Below, piece after piece: positions 39,292 through 50,712 of a stretch of 64,000 bases of DNA. This stretch comes from JAGXRK01 sp963804005 (GTDB lineage Bacteria > Bacteroidota > Ignavibacteria > Ignavibacteriales > Ignavibacteriaceae): positions 30,998 to 94,997 of the forward strand of contig CAWDOP010000012.1 of the NCBI GenBank assembly GCA_963804005.1, written 5' to 3'. Every line of letters starts with the position of its first letter. The first letter of the stretch is position 1. Made by a program: the position numbers and the translations under genes. The notes below the pieces were generated by a model, which was not told where the DNA came from, ran no database searches, and saw only the letters and a list, made by a program, of their open reading frames with translations.

Positions 39292-42200
39292 ATGAAAAAA
39301 CGTTACTCGTTTCTATCTTTCTTCTTTCTGCTTGTTGTAACCATCATTTTATCACAGAGCAATATTTTCGCTCAAGGCGTTACAACATCAGCTATGAACG
39401 GAACGGTAGTAGATAGTAAAAGCGATCCTTTACCAGGTGCAAATATTATTGTGGTTCACATTCCATCTGGAACACAATATGGTTCTACATCGCGTATCGA
39501 TGGAAAATATAATTTAAATGCTTTAAGGACTGGTGGTCCTTATACTGTTACCGTCTCCTTTGTTGGTTATAAACCACAACTTACTGAAGTAGCGACACTT
39601 CAATTAGGTCAAAACTTAAGTCTTGACTTCACTCTTTATGAAGAAGCTGTCGAGCTTGGTGCAGTAACAGTTGTTGGAGATAAAAATGCTATTATTTCCG
39701 GATCAAGAACAGGATCTTCACAAAACGTTTCTGAAAAACAAATTTCGGAAATACCTACAATCAGCAGAAGTTTTCAGAACTTTGCCAAATTATCTCCGAT
39801 GTATTCAGGCCAGAATCTTCAGGCAGCAGGTAGAAGCAACAGATATAATAATATCCAGATAGATGGTACTCAATACAACGACTTATTCGGTTTAGGTTCA
39901 TCAGGAACACCTGGTGGACAAGCCCATACAAACCCAATAAGTTTGGATGCTATCCAGGAATTCCAAGTTGTAATTGCTCCTTACGATGTTAGACTTGGTG
40001 GATTTACCGGTGGCGGTATTAACGCCATCACAAGAAGTGGCTCAAACGAATTTCATGGTTCTGTTTACGGGTACGGCAGAAATCAAGAGCTTGTTGGTAA
40101 ATATTATAACAATCAAAATCTTGCTGTAAACAAATTTGAAGAATACCAAACAGGACTTCGTATTGGCGGCCCGATAATGAAGGATAAAATATTCTTCTTT
40201 CTAAATGGAGAATTTACAGGAAGAAATGAACCATCTACAAACCTTTCTTTATCCGCAGGACCAACAAATACATTAGCTGATGCTAATACAATCAAAAGTA
40301 TTTTAGCTAGCCGTGGATTCGATACCGGTGGATACGATGAATACACTACAAAGCAACCTTCGGGCAAATTGTTCGCAAGATTAGATTTCAACATATCAGA
40401 AAATCATAAATTAAATCTTCATTACAATTATGTTGATGCAAGCGAGGATATTCTCGGAAGCAGGTCTTCATCATCATCATTCAGCTTTGATTCTTATTTA
40501 TACCAATTCAATAATACTACTAACAATATTGTTGCTCAATTGAACAGTACATTCGGCAACAATATGGCTAACGAAATAATTGTTGGTTATACGACAATTC
40601 GTGATAAACGTGGACCAGAGGGTGCTTTGACTCCTGAAATTCAAGTCAGACAGCCAGGTATAACTTATGAAATGGGAACTGATAGATATTCGTCAGCCAA
40701 CAAGTTAGATCAAGATATAATTGAAGTAACAGATAATTTTTCCTATTTCCTTGGCGATCATATTTTTACGATTGGTACACACAATGAATTCTTTTCATTT
40801 ACGAACTTATTCTTAAGATCTTTTGCAGGATACTATCAATATAATTCGCTCGCTGATCTTCAGGCTGGAAACGTAAGTTTTTACCAGAGAGTAGCTGCAA
40901 GAGACGGAAAAGATCCTGCAGCTAATTTTCCTGTAGCACAATTTGGTTTCTATGCACAAGATGATTGGAAGGTTCTGAAAAACTTTAAATTGACATTAGG
41001 TGTAAGAGTTGATATTCCAACATTCCCAGATCTACCGTTTGCAAATGATTCTGTAGCAAAATACTTCCCTGGGTATGCTACAGACACCGCTCCTAGTGGT
41101 AATATCCTCTTTGCACCACGTGTTGGTTTTAATTGGGACGTTTTTAGTGATAGAACAACACAAATAAGAGGCGGAATAGGAATATTTACTGGTAGGCCGG
41201 CTTATGTTTGGATCTCTAATCAATACGGTAACACAGGTGTTTCAGCATATGAAGTAAACGGAAGTGGTACTGATTTGGTCTTTTCACCAGATGGGTCAAA
41301 TTTGCCTGATGTTGGTGATCCTGGAACAGGTGCCCCAAGTTATAGATCTGAAATCGACCTTTCAGATCCCGATCTTAAAATGCCACAGGTTTTAAGATTT
41401 GATGTTGGCATTGATCATCAATTGCCAATGGGTTTCGTCGGTACTGTTGAATTCCTGTATTCAAAAAGCATAAATGATTTTGTTTACAACAAATTGAACA
41501 TTATAGATATTTCAAATCCATCAACTTTATTGCAGGATGGCAGACCTTTATATGGTGGAACAGATAGTAAAAACAATAATTTTACAGATGTAATGTATTT
41601 AAAGAGATACCGACCAGGGTTATTCTTACAATCTTTCATTCCAGTTACAGAGGACAGTTGCGAGAGGTATCTCAATTAACACTGGTTATACATATGGAAG
41701 AGCTGAAGATCTTAATAGTGTTAACTCATCACAGGCAAACTCGCAAATGAGATATAATCCTATCGCTGGTGATCCAAACAATCCTGTTCTTTCTACATCA
41801 CAGTATGAAATTAGAGGTCGTGTGTTTTTATCATTATCATATGTAGAAGAATTCTTCAAAAATGCACCGACTACAATATCATTATTTTATAATGGTGAAT
41901 CCGGTGCTCCATTCTCATACATTTATGGTAGTGATGTAAATGGTGACGGATTCGATCAGAACGACTTATTCTACATACCAAAAGATAATAATGATATATT
42001 ACTTGGATCACTTTCTGGTGGTGCATTTGTAGCAAACTCCAGTATGTATACAGCTTTTAACAATTTTGTAAATAATAATGCATATTTAGCTTCTAACAAA
42101 GGACATATTGCTGAGAGAAATGCTGATACAAATCCATGGGTCAATTATGTAGATTTACATATTTCCCAGGATATTCCAATTGTTATGGGCCATACTTTGA

Positions 42201-42433
42201 CTATCAACTATGATATTCTAAACGTGCTGAACCTTCTTAACACTGCTTGGGGATGGAACAGCAGTGTATTCAGTACTTATAGAGTTGTTAATAAAGTCGG
42301 TACAGTTACAGCTGGACCTGAGACTGGACAAAACGTTTACAGTTTTGCGGCTCCAACCAATAATACACCATTTACTGCAAGTAATCTTTCATCAAGATGG
42401 CAGATGCAATTAGGATTGAGATACTCATTCTAA
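39292..42433 (+). pseudogene. TonB-plug outer-membrane protein with CarboxypepD_reg-like domain (Oar type), frameshifted
   Basis: A large beta-barrel of about 1045 residues if repaired. The signal peptide (SFLSFFFLLVVTIILSQSNIFAQ) leads to a carboxypeptidase regulatory-like domain (MNGTVVDSKSDPLPGANIIV), a TonB-type plug (about 115-250, NIQIDGTQYNDLFGLG) and a long barrel ending MQLGLRYSF. An extra base near 41604 (AAAGAGATACC) shifts the frame; removal gives DTDQGYSYNLSFQLQR and ARGISINTGYTYGRAED, which runs into the last frame ending 42433. AAGGAG precedes the ATG. It probably transports or adheres at the outer membrane; the ligand is unknown. Confidence 0.85.
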
Positions 42434-42455
42434 TTTGCACACTTATTATTAAATC

Positions 42456-42484
42456 AAAAGGCGATCTTAGGATCGCCTTTTTTA
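42456..42484 (+). terminator. Rho-independent terminator after the TonB-plug gene
   Basis: Arms AAAAGGCGATC and GATCGCCTTTT with a TTAG loop and a T-run; A-rich on the left, so it may also work for the convergent lepB operon. Confidence 0.88.
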
Positions 42485-42607
42485 TGTTCTTAATGAGGAA
42501 AAGAGATAACAAAATTATCTGAAAAATCGGGTGTGTTAATTATTACTTCAGACTTTTTCTTTATCCCTTTACTTGTTTAGGAGAGGGAGTATTTGAAAAG
42601 TAAAATT

Positions 42608-43561
42608 TTAATACAAAAGCTTTAAAACTCGGTCCGGTCTTATCGATCCGAGTAATCTGAATAAATCAGAAAAGGGAATATCCCGATCCCAGGAAAATAA
42701 AGTAATAAAAGCTTCGCCAACAACTAAATCTCTTGAAACCAATCCCCAAAATCTGCTGTCCTGACTGTCATCTCTATTATCACCCATCATAAAGTAATAA
42801 TCTTTTTTGAAGGTGTAAAAAGAAACGGGAATATCTTTTATCATGACGACATTATTTTTTACATCCACTACTCTTTCTTCGTACTCACGGTCGATTATTG
42901 TTCTCCATTGTTCAACATTATAGATGTTAAGTGGTATTTTCATTCCTTTACTGGGAATTACCAGTGGACCATAGTTATCACGATTCCACGGCAATCCTTT
43001 AGGGAAGATATCATATTCAGCCGTTCCTTTTGGAATAGGTTTTAAATAAGTGCTGTTCATTCCCCTATAATATTTAATAAATGGCGGTCTCCAGAATTCT
43101 TTTCCGTTCACAAAGACAACCTTATCCACAATTTCAACAGTATCACCCGGTGTCCCAATACATCGCTTAACATAGTTTACACCTTTTTCATTTGGTACAA
43201 GCTGGTCTCTATCACCAGGATATTCAAATACAACAATGTCTTTTGGTTTAGGGTCTTTAAGAGCAGGAAGCCTGAAATAGAGAAGTTCAATTTCTGTAAA
43301 TGGAATGTACTTAGGTGATGATGATCCGTAAATGAATTTATTTACAAGAACAAAATCTCCCACGAGAATTGTGTCTTCCATTGATCCGGTAGGAATTCTT
43401 GTATTCTGAATGATAAAAGTAATTATAAAAAATGCAGCAATGGCAGCAAATGCAAGCTGCTTGAAGAATTCTTTAACTTTCTCACCAAATGTTTTCGGTT
43501 TTTTCTCTTCTTCTTTTGGTTTTGATTTGAATATATTCTTTAGCTTTTCTTGAAACGACAA
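42608..43561 (-). CDS. lepB: Signal peptidase I
   Basis: A 317-residue inner-membrane serine/lysine protease that removes signal peptides. An N-terminal membrane helix (about 36-51) precedes the catalytic Ser60 in IPTGSMEDTI; the general base is Lys132 in NYVKRCIGTPGD, followed by FMMGDNRDDSQDSRFWG. The insertion between the last two motifs (about 160-250) is longer than in E. coli type enzymes but common in this group. It is 2 bp downstream of gatB. Confidence 0.95.
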   Translation of the reverse strand: MSFQEKLKNIFKSKPKEEEKKPKTFGEKVKEFFKQLAFAAIAAFFIITFIIQNTRIPTGSMEDTILVGDFVLVNKFIYGSSSPKYIPFTEIELLYFRLPALKDPKPKDIVVFEYPGDRDQLVPNEKGVNYVKRCIGTPGDTVEIVDKVVFVNGKEFWRPPFIKYYRGMNSTYLKPIPKGTAEYDIFPKGLPWNRDNYGPLVIPSKGMKIPLNIYNVEQWRTIIDREYEERVVDVKNNVVMIKDIPVSFYTFKKDYYFMMGDNRDDSQDSRFWGLVSRDLVVGEAFITLFSWDRDIPFSDLFRLLGSIRPDRVLKLLY

Positions 43562-43563
43562 TT

Positions 43564-45027
43564 TTATTTCTCCTGGTTATTTAACAATCTGATTTCTTCT
43601 AATTTCTTCTTTAAAACTTCATTAACAATTTTAGGATTTGCTTTGCCTTTAGTTTCTTTCATTATCTGACCGATAAAAAATCCCAATATTTTCTCATTAC
43701 CTTTAAAATAACTCTGAACCTGATCTTTGTTATTACTTAAAATTATTTCAACGATTTTTAATATCTCACTTTCATCCGATATCTGAACAAGATTTTTTTC
43801 TTTAACAATTTCTTCAGCATCTTTATTCTCATCTACCATAATCGGAAAAATGTCTTTGGCAATTTTACCGCTTATTGTACCATCTTTAATAAGGTTTATC
43901 ATTTTACCGAGTTTCTCCGGTTCAATAGGAAAATCATTTATCCCAATTTTCTTCTCATTGATAACACCAAGAACTTCACTCATAACCCAGTTGCTGGCAG
44001 TTTTATAATCGTCGGTTATACTAACTACCTTTTCATAATACGCAGCAATATCTTTTGATTGAGTAAGAACTTCAGCATCATAATGGGGAAGTGAGAAACA
44101 TTCAACAAATCTATCTAACTTTTTATCCGGTAATTCCGGCATAGAAGTATATATTTTCTGTTCCCATTCTTTATCAACTACAACCGGCATTAAATCCGGA
44201 TCAGGAAAATATCTGTAATCGTGTGCTTCTTCTTTTGATCTCATAGGATAAGCTTCATTCAAATTTGCATCCCAAAGCAAAGTCTGCTGAATAATCTCTT
44301 CTCCATCTTCAATTGCTTCTATCTGTCTGTGTATCTCATATGTCAATGCTCTTTCGACGTTTCGGAACGAATTTAGGTTCTTTATTTCCGTTTTAGTACC
44401 AAATATTTCACTGCCAGACGGACGAATGGAAACATTTGCATCACATCTCAAAGAACCTTCTTCCATGTTGCCATCACAGATATCAAGGTATTGAAGTATC
44501 TGTTTCATCTGTGTAAGATATAAATATGCTTCTTCAGGTGCTCTTATATCCGGTTCGCTTACAATTTCAAGAAGCGGAACACCACATCGATTCACATCAA
44601 CAAGAGTTGAACTACTCTGATCGTGAATTAATTTTCCCGCATCTTCTTCCATGTGAATTCTTGTAATACCGATTTTCTTTTTATTTCCATCTTTCATTTT
44701 TATTTCTAAATATCCGTGTTCACAAAGTGGTAGTTCATATTGTGAAATCTGGTAGCCTTTAGGCAGATCAGGATAAAAATAATTTTTTCGTGCAAATATT
44801 GAATTCTCGTTTATAGTGCAATTTGTGGCTAATCCCATCAGAACTGAACACTCAACAACTTTTTTGTTGAGAACAGGAAGAACGCCTGGATGACCGAGGC
44901 AAACGGGACAAACATTACTATTTGGTTCATTTCCGAATTTTGTAGAGCAGCCGCAAAATATTTTCGTATCGGTGAGTAGTTGTGCGTGAACTTCAAGTCC
45001 TATTACTGCTTCATATTTGGAATTCAT
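43564..45027 (-). CDS. gatB: Aspartyl/glutamyl-tRNA amidotransferase subunit B
   Basis: A 487-residue subunit of GatCAB that amidates Glu-tRNA(Gln) or Asp-tRNA(Asn). Seen are VIGLEVHAQLLTDTKIFC, CPVCLGHPGVLPVLN, NYFYPDLPKGYQISQYE, DVNRCGVPLLEIVSEPDI, and a C-terminal GatB/YqeY domain ending near GKANPKIVNEVLKKKL. gatA and gatC are not in the window. Cotranscribed with lepB. Confidence 0.96.
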   Translation of the reverse strand: MNSKYEAVIGLEVHAQLLTDTKIFCGCSTKFGNEPNSNVCPVCLGHPGVLPVLNKKVVECSVLMGLATNCTINENSIFARKNYFYPDLPKGYQISQYELPLCEHGYLEIKMKDGNKKKIGITRIHMEEDAGKLIHDQSSSTLVDVNRCGVPLLEIVSEPDIRAPEEAYLYLTQMKQILQYLDICDGNMEEGSLRCDANVSIRPSGSEIFGTKTEIKNLNSFRNVERALTYEIHRQIEAIEDGEEIIQQTLLWDANLNEAYPMRSKEEAHDYRYFPDPDLMPVVVDKEWEQKIYTSMPELPDKKLDRFVECFSLPHYDAEVLTQSKDIAAYYEKVVSITDDYKTASNWVMSEVLGVINEKKIGINDFPIEPEKLGKMINLIKDGTISGKIAKDIFPIMVDENKDAEEIVKEKNLVQISDESEILKIVEIILSNNKDQVQSYFKGNEKILGFFIGQIMKETKGKANPKIVNEVLKKKLEEIRLLNNQEK

Positions 45028-45179
45028 TTACCTAATTGCTTATTAAGACTGCCAAATATAAAAAAGAATGGATACATTAAGAAAGATTATTTTGAGGTAC
45101 ACATTCTTTAGATTATCAATAAGAAAATTTTACCTCATACTTTTTGAATTGAAAAGATTTTAAGAATAGATATTAGACT

Positions 45180-46454
45180 TTACAATTCAGCAGCGAGTTC
45201 ATCCTGAAATTTAATTTTATCCAATTCGCCGATAACCTGAGTTTTAATACTGTTATACTCTGCTATTAGTTCTTTTTTAACCGGATAAGAAGGAGGATTT
45301 TTTTCTTTATATGGATCAACCTGGACTCCATTTTTCCAAAAGCGGAAACATAGATGTGGTCCTGTTGCTAATCCGGTGCTGCCTACATAACCGATTACTT
45401 GTCCCTGTTTAACAGTAACTCCTCTCTTAATTCCTTTGGCAAAGCGAGACATATGGAGATATTGAGTTGAGTAAATAGAGTTATGCTTTACTTTAACATA
45501 ATTGCCATTACCGCCTGAATAGCCAACCCCAACCACAACTCCATCGCCAATCGTTCTGATTGGTGTTCCGCGAGGGGCAGCATAATCAGTTCCGAGATGA
45601 GGTTTACTTCTTTTTAATATAGGATGGAATCTGTTTTTACTAAAGCGTGAACTGATTCTTGAAAATTCAAGAGGGGCTTTTAAGAAAGTTTTACGCATAC
45701 TATTACCATCCTGATCAAAAAATTGTAAAATGCTGTCCTGCTCAAGAGGAATTGCATAATACTCTTGCCCCTTATGCTGAAAATATGCACCAATAATATT
45801 TCCTGTACCGATTATCTTATCACCGACTAATTTTTCTTCATAAATAACTTTGAAGCGGTCACCTTTTTGGATTCCATAAAAATCAACTTGCCATGCAAAT
45901 ATTTGGGAAAGTTTAATAGCAAGTTCTATACGTGCACCGTTTTCGGATAGGCAAGCATATAAGGAATTATTAATAGTAGCAGATAAAGATTCTTTTCTTA
46001 TTTCGACAGAGATTGCATCTTCATAAATCCGCAATGAATCATTCAAATCAAAAACTATGATATTAATGTTATCTTTTTGATAGACAAGGTAGCGAAGTTG
46101 AGCAAGAGAATCGTCACTAACATAGAAATGATACGGTCTGCCTGCCCTGATTGATCTAACGTTAAATACTTCTTTCGCTTTTAAGATGACTTCTTCAAGA
46201 GAAAATTTACCAAGATTGAAAGAATTAAGAATATCTGAAAGAGTTTCGTTTCTCTGGACATCTTTAATTGTCTCGACAAGTTCTAAATCAATAAATCCGA
46301 ATTGATTAAGTGGTTGTTCTTCTTCAACAACCTCAGTGTTTGTTTTCTCATCCTCTGAATTAATAAAGGTTCTGGCAATTACAAATCCAAACAGAATTAT
46401 TACAATAGAATAAAATAAAATGAGGAATAGGGAGGTATTTTCTTTAATCTGCAT
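45180..46454 (-). CDS. M23-family peptidoglycan endopeptidase, membrane-anchored
   Basis: A 424-residue cell-wall peptidase. One membrane helix (about 7-26) and an acidic linker are followed by a LysM/OapA-like region (VQRNETLSDILNSFNLG) and an N-terminal beta-domain. The LytM domain begins RFHPILKRSKPHLGTDYAAPRGTPI, with zinc ligands His and Asp there and LATGPHLCFRFWKNG near the end. It probably cuts crosslinks during growth or division. Confidence 0.92.
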   Translation of the reverse strand: MQIKENTSLFLILFYSIVIILFGFVIARTFINSEDEKTNTEVVEEEQPLNQFGFIDLELVETIKDVQRNETLSDILNSFNLGKFSLEEVILKAKEVFNVRSIRAGRPYHFYVSDDSLAQLRYLVYQKDNINIIVFDLNDSLRIYEDAISVEIRKESLSATINNSLYACLSENGARIELAIKLSQIFAWQVDFYGIQKGDRFKVIYEEKLVGDKIIGTGNIIGAYFQHKGQEYYAIPLEQDSILQFFDQDGNSMRKTFLKAPLEFSRISSRFSKNRFHPILKRSKPHLGTDYAAPRGTPIRTIGDGVVVGVGYSGGNGNYVKVKHNSIYSTQYLHMSRFAKGIKRGVTVKQGQVIGYVGSTGLATGPHLCFRFWKNGVQVDPYKEKNPPSYPVKKELIAEYNSIKTQVIGELDKIKFQDELAAEL

Positions 46455-46600
46455 TAAGTATTAAATAAGTTGCTGAAATTTTAATATTAAGTTAAAAACA
46501 TCCACAAAGTATTACAATACGGAAGAAGAATCTCTGGGTCAAAAACAAATTATAAAATTTTTTCTTACGAAATGATTTTTTATTTTTTACACAGAAAAAA

Positions 46601-48100
46601 ATGACAACAAAACAAATTACCGGACTACTGATCGGGTTATTAACTTTTACAATTATAATTGTTTTTGCTGATCTCGATCCTTCAAAACCCGATATAACTA
46701 AAATGGCTGCAGTAGCAGTACTAATGGCAATATTGTGGATAACAGAAGCGATCCCACTGGCTGCCACTTCACTAATTCCACTTGTTTTTTTCCCATTGCT
46801 CGCTATTCTGCCGGGCGAAGAAATTGCCGGAGCTTATATTAATTCTGTTATCTTTTTGTTCCTTGGCGGATTTTTAATAGCAATTGCCATGGAAAAATGG
46901 GGACTCCACAAAAGAATAGCGTTAAAAATAATTACAATTTTCGGCGGCACACCAAATTCAATTATAATCGGATTCATGTTTGCTTCAGCATTTCTTTCAA
47001 TGTGGATAAGTAACACTGCAACTGCTGTTATGATGCTTCCTATTGCACTTTCAATCATTATAAAAATAGAAGAAGAATTTGGTAAGGAAAAGGCATTAAA
47101 TTTTTCCAGAAGTCTTTTACTATCTATTGCGTATGCTTGTTCAATAGGAGGAATGAGCACACTGATTGGAACTCCACCGAATCTTGCTCTTATAAGAATC
47201 TATAAAATAATTTATCCGAACGCTCCGGAAATTACTTTCGGAAGTTGGATGATGCTTGGACTTCCGGTAGCAATTTTAATGCTGATTTTTGCTGCCTTCT
47301 TAATTACAAAAGTATTTTATAAGATTGATAAGACAATCATAATAGACAAACAATTTATTTCTGATGAATATAAAAAACTTGGTTCAGCATCTTTCGAAGA
47401 AAAAATAATTGGGACAATATTTATTACAACTGCCCTTTTATGGATTTTTAGAACTGATCTTAACTTTGGATTTATCATTATTACAGGCTGGTCTTCATTA
47501 TTTTCATTTCCATCCTACATCGATGATGGTACAATTGCAATTACAATGGCGCTAATTCTTTTTTTGATTCCATCGAAGGATATTACCAACAAGAGAACAA
47601 TACTGGGGTTAGGTGCATTTGAAAAAGTTCCGTGGAGTATAATTCTTTTATTTGGAGGAGGATTTGCTCTTGCAAGCGGATTCAGTCATTCTGGCTTGTC
47701 CGATTATATCGGTAATCGATTAAGTATTTTAAGTGATTACAATACAATTATTATGATTGTAGCAGTTGCCTTCACTATGAATTTTTTAACAGAGCTCACG
47801 TCTAACACAGCAACAACACAAATGATACTTCCAATTCTAGCTGCAGTTTCTGTTGCTATTGGAGTTCACCCGCTACTGCTCATGATTACTGCAACTCTTT
47901 CTGCTTCTATGGCATTTATGCTTCCGGTTGCTACCCCACCAAACACGATAATTTTTGCCAGTCGAAGAATTAAGGTTATCGATATGGTGAAAGCCGGATT
48001 CACATTAAATTTAGTTGGAGTTCTAACTGTTAGTTTACTTGTCTATCTTCTTGGAAGTTTAATCTTTGATCTTAGTGCATTCCCTGATTGGGCAAAATAA
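46601..48100 (+). CDS. DASS/SLC13-family dicarboxylate:sodium symporter
   Basis: A 499-residue inner-membrane transporter with about eleven hydrophobic segments. Both substrate/sodium-site motifs are present: SNTATAVMMLPIALSI and SNTATTQMILPILAAVS. The family signature LLFGGGFALASGF and the C-terminal SASMAFMLPVATPPNTIIF match Na+/dicarboxylate carriers. Succinate or a similar anion is the likely substrate; sulfate or others cannot be excluded. Confidence 0.92.
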   Translation: MTTKQITGLLIGLLTFTIIIVFADLDPSKPDITKMAAVAVLMAILWITEAIPLAATSLIPLVFFPLLAILPGEEIAGAYINSVIFLFLGGFLIAIAMEKWGLHKRIALKIITIFGGTPNSIIIGFMFASAFLSMWISNTATAVMMLPIALSIIIKIEEEFGKEKALNFSRSLLLSIAYACSIGGMSTLIGTPPNLALIRIYKIIYPNAPEITFGSWMMLGLPVAILMLIFAAFLITKVFYKIDKTIIIDKQFISDEYKKLGSASFEEKIIGTIFITTALLWIFRTDLNFGFIIITGWSSLFSFPSYIDDGTIAITMALILFLIPSKDITNKRTILGLGAFEKVPWSIILLFGGGFALASGFSHSGLSDYIGNRLSILSDYNTIIMIVAVAFTMNFLTELTSNTATTQMILPILAAVSVAIGVHPLLLMITATLSASMAFMLPVATPPNTIIFASRRIKVIDMVKAGFTLNLVGVLTVSLLVYLLGSLIFDLSAFPDWAK

Positions 48101-48246
48101 AAATACTATGTACCTTCAATGAATATCTTGAAGTAATGGAATTTTGGAGTGCTGAATTCTTATAAAGTATCATTCTAAAAAAGGATGTTGAAATTGACAA
48201 TAATATCTAATAAGTTCTTTGAAGATTATTTCTCGTTCTAATTAAT

Positions 48247-48672
48247 ATGAAAAGATTCCTAATTAATATTGGCTTAGTTACCTTACTTTTTCTACTTTCA
48301 ACTTCCTGTAGACTAGATGTAGTTGAACCTGAAAAATTTGGTTCTGAGATAAATCAACCGATCCAGGAGTCAAGACTTAATTATCTGAGTTATGAAATAA
48401 ATGCTGAAGACTACTCTGGTAATTCTGTGATAGTATTAAACTTTAATGTTAATAAATCAACACTTTTTATGACTTTGCTGGACCATAATAATGGTAGTGT
48501 GAAACTTGAGATTAAGAATTCATACGAGGATATAGTATTTCGCACGGAGCTAATTGATGATTTAACATCTTATACAAGAAATTTATCTGTGTCTAATTTT
48601 TCACGTCTGTACATTTCAATAAATAATTTCTCGGGTAAATTTAAAATTCGTATTACAGCCAAAATTGAATAA
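48247..48672 (+). CDS. Small lipoprotein of unknown function
   Basis: A 141-residue protein with a lipoprotein signal peptide (LINIGLVTLLFLLSTSC); the lipobox is LSTSC with Cys21 or thereabouts as the lipidated residue. The rest looks like a single beta-sandwich domain (KSTLFMTLLDHNNGSVKLEI, LSVSNFSRLYISINNFSGKFKIRI), reminiscent of pre-peptidase C-terminal domains. No family assigned with confidence. Confidence 0.7.
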   Translation: MKRFLINIGLVTLLFLLSTSCRLDVVEPEKFGSEINQPIQESRLNYLSYEINAEDYSGNSVIVLNFNVNKSTLFMTLLDHNNGSVKLEIKNSYEDIVFRTELIDDLTSYTRNLSVSNFSRLYISINNFSGKFKIRITAKIE

Positions 48673-48846
48673 TGAAATTCAAATAAATTTTACTATGGAT
48701 TAAGTCTGCACTTTCCTTATTTTTGCATGCCTAAAAAAATCGATTAAGCGTAGAGAATTATTATCCAACAATGCGAATAAAACCGAGAAAGTGATTTTTA
48801 TTTATTCATCAATCCAATTCGGCCATTTTATGGGGGAAGTTAGAAC

Positions 48847-50697
48847 ATGAAATCTCTTTTAGAACTACAATTTCATTTCCCAGAAATCAAATCAACTGAA
48901 ATTCCATTACGTAATCAAATAGAAGAAAAATATAAATGGAATTTAACTGATATATATAAATCAGATGATGAATGGGAATTAGACTTCCTCTGGGTAGAGA
49001 AAAATATTCCTCGTTATAAAGATTTTGATGGCAAATTATCTTCTGATTCTGAAGTACTTCTTGTATGCTTGAAATTTGATGACGAATTGAGTACAAAAAT
49101 TGACAGGTTGTATTTGTATGCAATGCTTGCCAAAGACAGCGATATGCGTGTAACAAAATATCAGGGAATGGACGACAGGATTAAAGGACTTCATTCAAAA
49201 GCTTCAACTGCTTCATCATTTATTAGTCCTGAACTTCTCAGCATTGAGGATGAAAAACTTTTGGCTATGATTAATTCTAACGATGAACTTAAAGTTTATC
49301 GGCATGCGATTGAAAATCTCTTACGAACTAAAAAGCACACATTAAAAAAAGAGCAGGAAGAAATTCTTGCATTATCTAGTGAAATTTCTCAAACTCCTTA
49401 TAATACATTTTCCATCTTTACAAATGCAGATATAAAATTTCCATATGTTAAAGATGAACATGGTAATAATGTTGAAATGTCGCACGCAAGATATTCTGCT
49501 GCGCTTTACTCAAAAGACAAAGAATATCGTGAACGTGCGTTCAAAGCTTATCTTTCTCCTTATAAAAATTATGTAAATACTTTTGCATCTTTGTTTAATG
49601 GTAATCTTAAGACGAATATCTTTTATGCAAGAGCAAGAAAATATTCATCTGCACGTGAAGCTTCACTTGATAAAAACAATATTCCACTTTCTGTTTATGA
49701 TAACCTGGTGGAAACAGCAGGTAAAAATATTGCTCCAATGCACAGATGGGCAGAATTAAAAAAGAAAGTTCTGGGATTATCAGAATTACACCCGTACGAT
49801 GCTTATGTAACTTTATTTGAAGAAGCTGATAATAAAAAATATTCTTATGATGAAGCTAAAAATATTGTTCTGGATTCTCTAAAAGTTATGGGTGATGATT
49901 ATTTGAATGCACTTAAAACTGCGTTTGAAAAAAGATGGATTGATGTTTATGAAACTCAGGCTAAGAAAAGCGGAGCTTATTCTTCAGGCACTACATTCGG
50001 TGTTCATCCTTATGTTTTATTGAACTGGACAGATTTATTAAATGATGTCTTCACTCTTACTCATGAAATGGGTCATAATATGCATTCATATTATACCGGA
50101 TTGACCCAACCATACACTTATGCAAATTACTCAATCTTTCTTGCAGAAGTGGCTTCAACTTTTAATGAATCATTATTGCTGGATTATCTAATAAGTAAAT
50201 CAAATTCTAAAGCCGAAAAACTTTTTCTTCTCGAAAAATATCTTAATAATATCACATCGACATTTTATCGGCAAGTAATGTTTGCTGAATTTGAAACGGA
50301 GGCGTATGATAGAACTGAGAAAGGTGAAGCGTTAACACTGGATGTGTTATGTAAAATGTATAAAGATGTTTATCAGAAATACTGGGGACCTGCAATGGTG
50401 ATTGATAACGAAGAAGAATATACCTGGGCGCGTGTTCCTCATTTCTATTATAACTTTTATGTTTACCAGTATGCAACCGGATTTGCAGCATCACAGGTAC
50501 TTGCAAATCTTGTGAAGAACGATGGAGAGAAAGCAATTAATAAATATCTGAATTTCTTAAAAGCAGGTAGTTCTGATTATCCAATCAACATTCTTAAAAA
50601 TGCAGGAGTTGATATGAATTCTCCCGAACCTGTTTTAACTGTCACAAAAAAAATGAACGAGATTCTTGATGAAATGGAATCTTTGATGAACACTTAA
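48847..50697 (+). CDS. pepF: Oligoendopeptidase F (M3 family)
   Basis: A 616-residue cytoplasmic zinc peptidase that degrades short peptides. The zinc motif HEMGHNMHSYY lies near residue 406 with the third Glu ligand in IFLAEVASTFNE. The N-terminal helical domain (YKWNLTDIYKSDDEWE) and the C-terminal WARVPHFYYNFYVYQYATGF are typical of PepF. It is 15 bp upstream of the IMPDH/GMP-reductase-like gene. Confidence 0.95.
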   Translation: MKSLLELQFHFPEIKSTEIPLRNQIEEKYKWNLTDIYKSDDEWELDFLWVEKNIPRYKDFDGKLSSDSEVLLVCLKFDDELSTKIDRLYLYAMLAKDSDMRVTKYQGMDDRIKGLHSKASTASSFISPELLSIEDEKLLAMINSNDELKVYRHAIENLLRTKKHTLKKEQEEILALSSEISQTPYNTFSIFTNADIKFPYVKDEHGNNVEMSHARYSAALYSKDKEYRERAFKAYLSPYKNYVNTFASLFNGNLKTNIFYARARKYSSAREASLDKNNIPLSVYDNLVETAGKNIAPMHRWAELKKKVLGLSELHPYDAYVTLFEEADNKKYSYDEAKNIVLDSLKVMGDDYLNALKTAFEKRWIDVYETQAKKSGAYSSGTTFGVHPYVLLNWTDLLNDVFTLTHEMGHNMHSYYTGLTQPYTYANYSIFLAEVASTFNESLLLDYLISKSNSKAEKLFLLEKYLNNITSTFYRQVMFAEFETEAYDRTEKGEALTLDVLCKMYKDVYQKYWGPAMVIDNEEEYTWARVPHFYYNFYVYQYATGFAASQVLANLVKNDGEKAINKYLNFLKAGSSDYPINILKNAGVDMNSPEPVLTVTKKMNEILDEMESLMNT

Positions 50698-50712
50698 AAT
50701 TATGGAATAAAA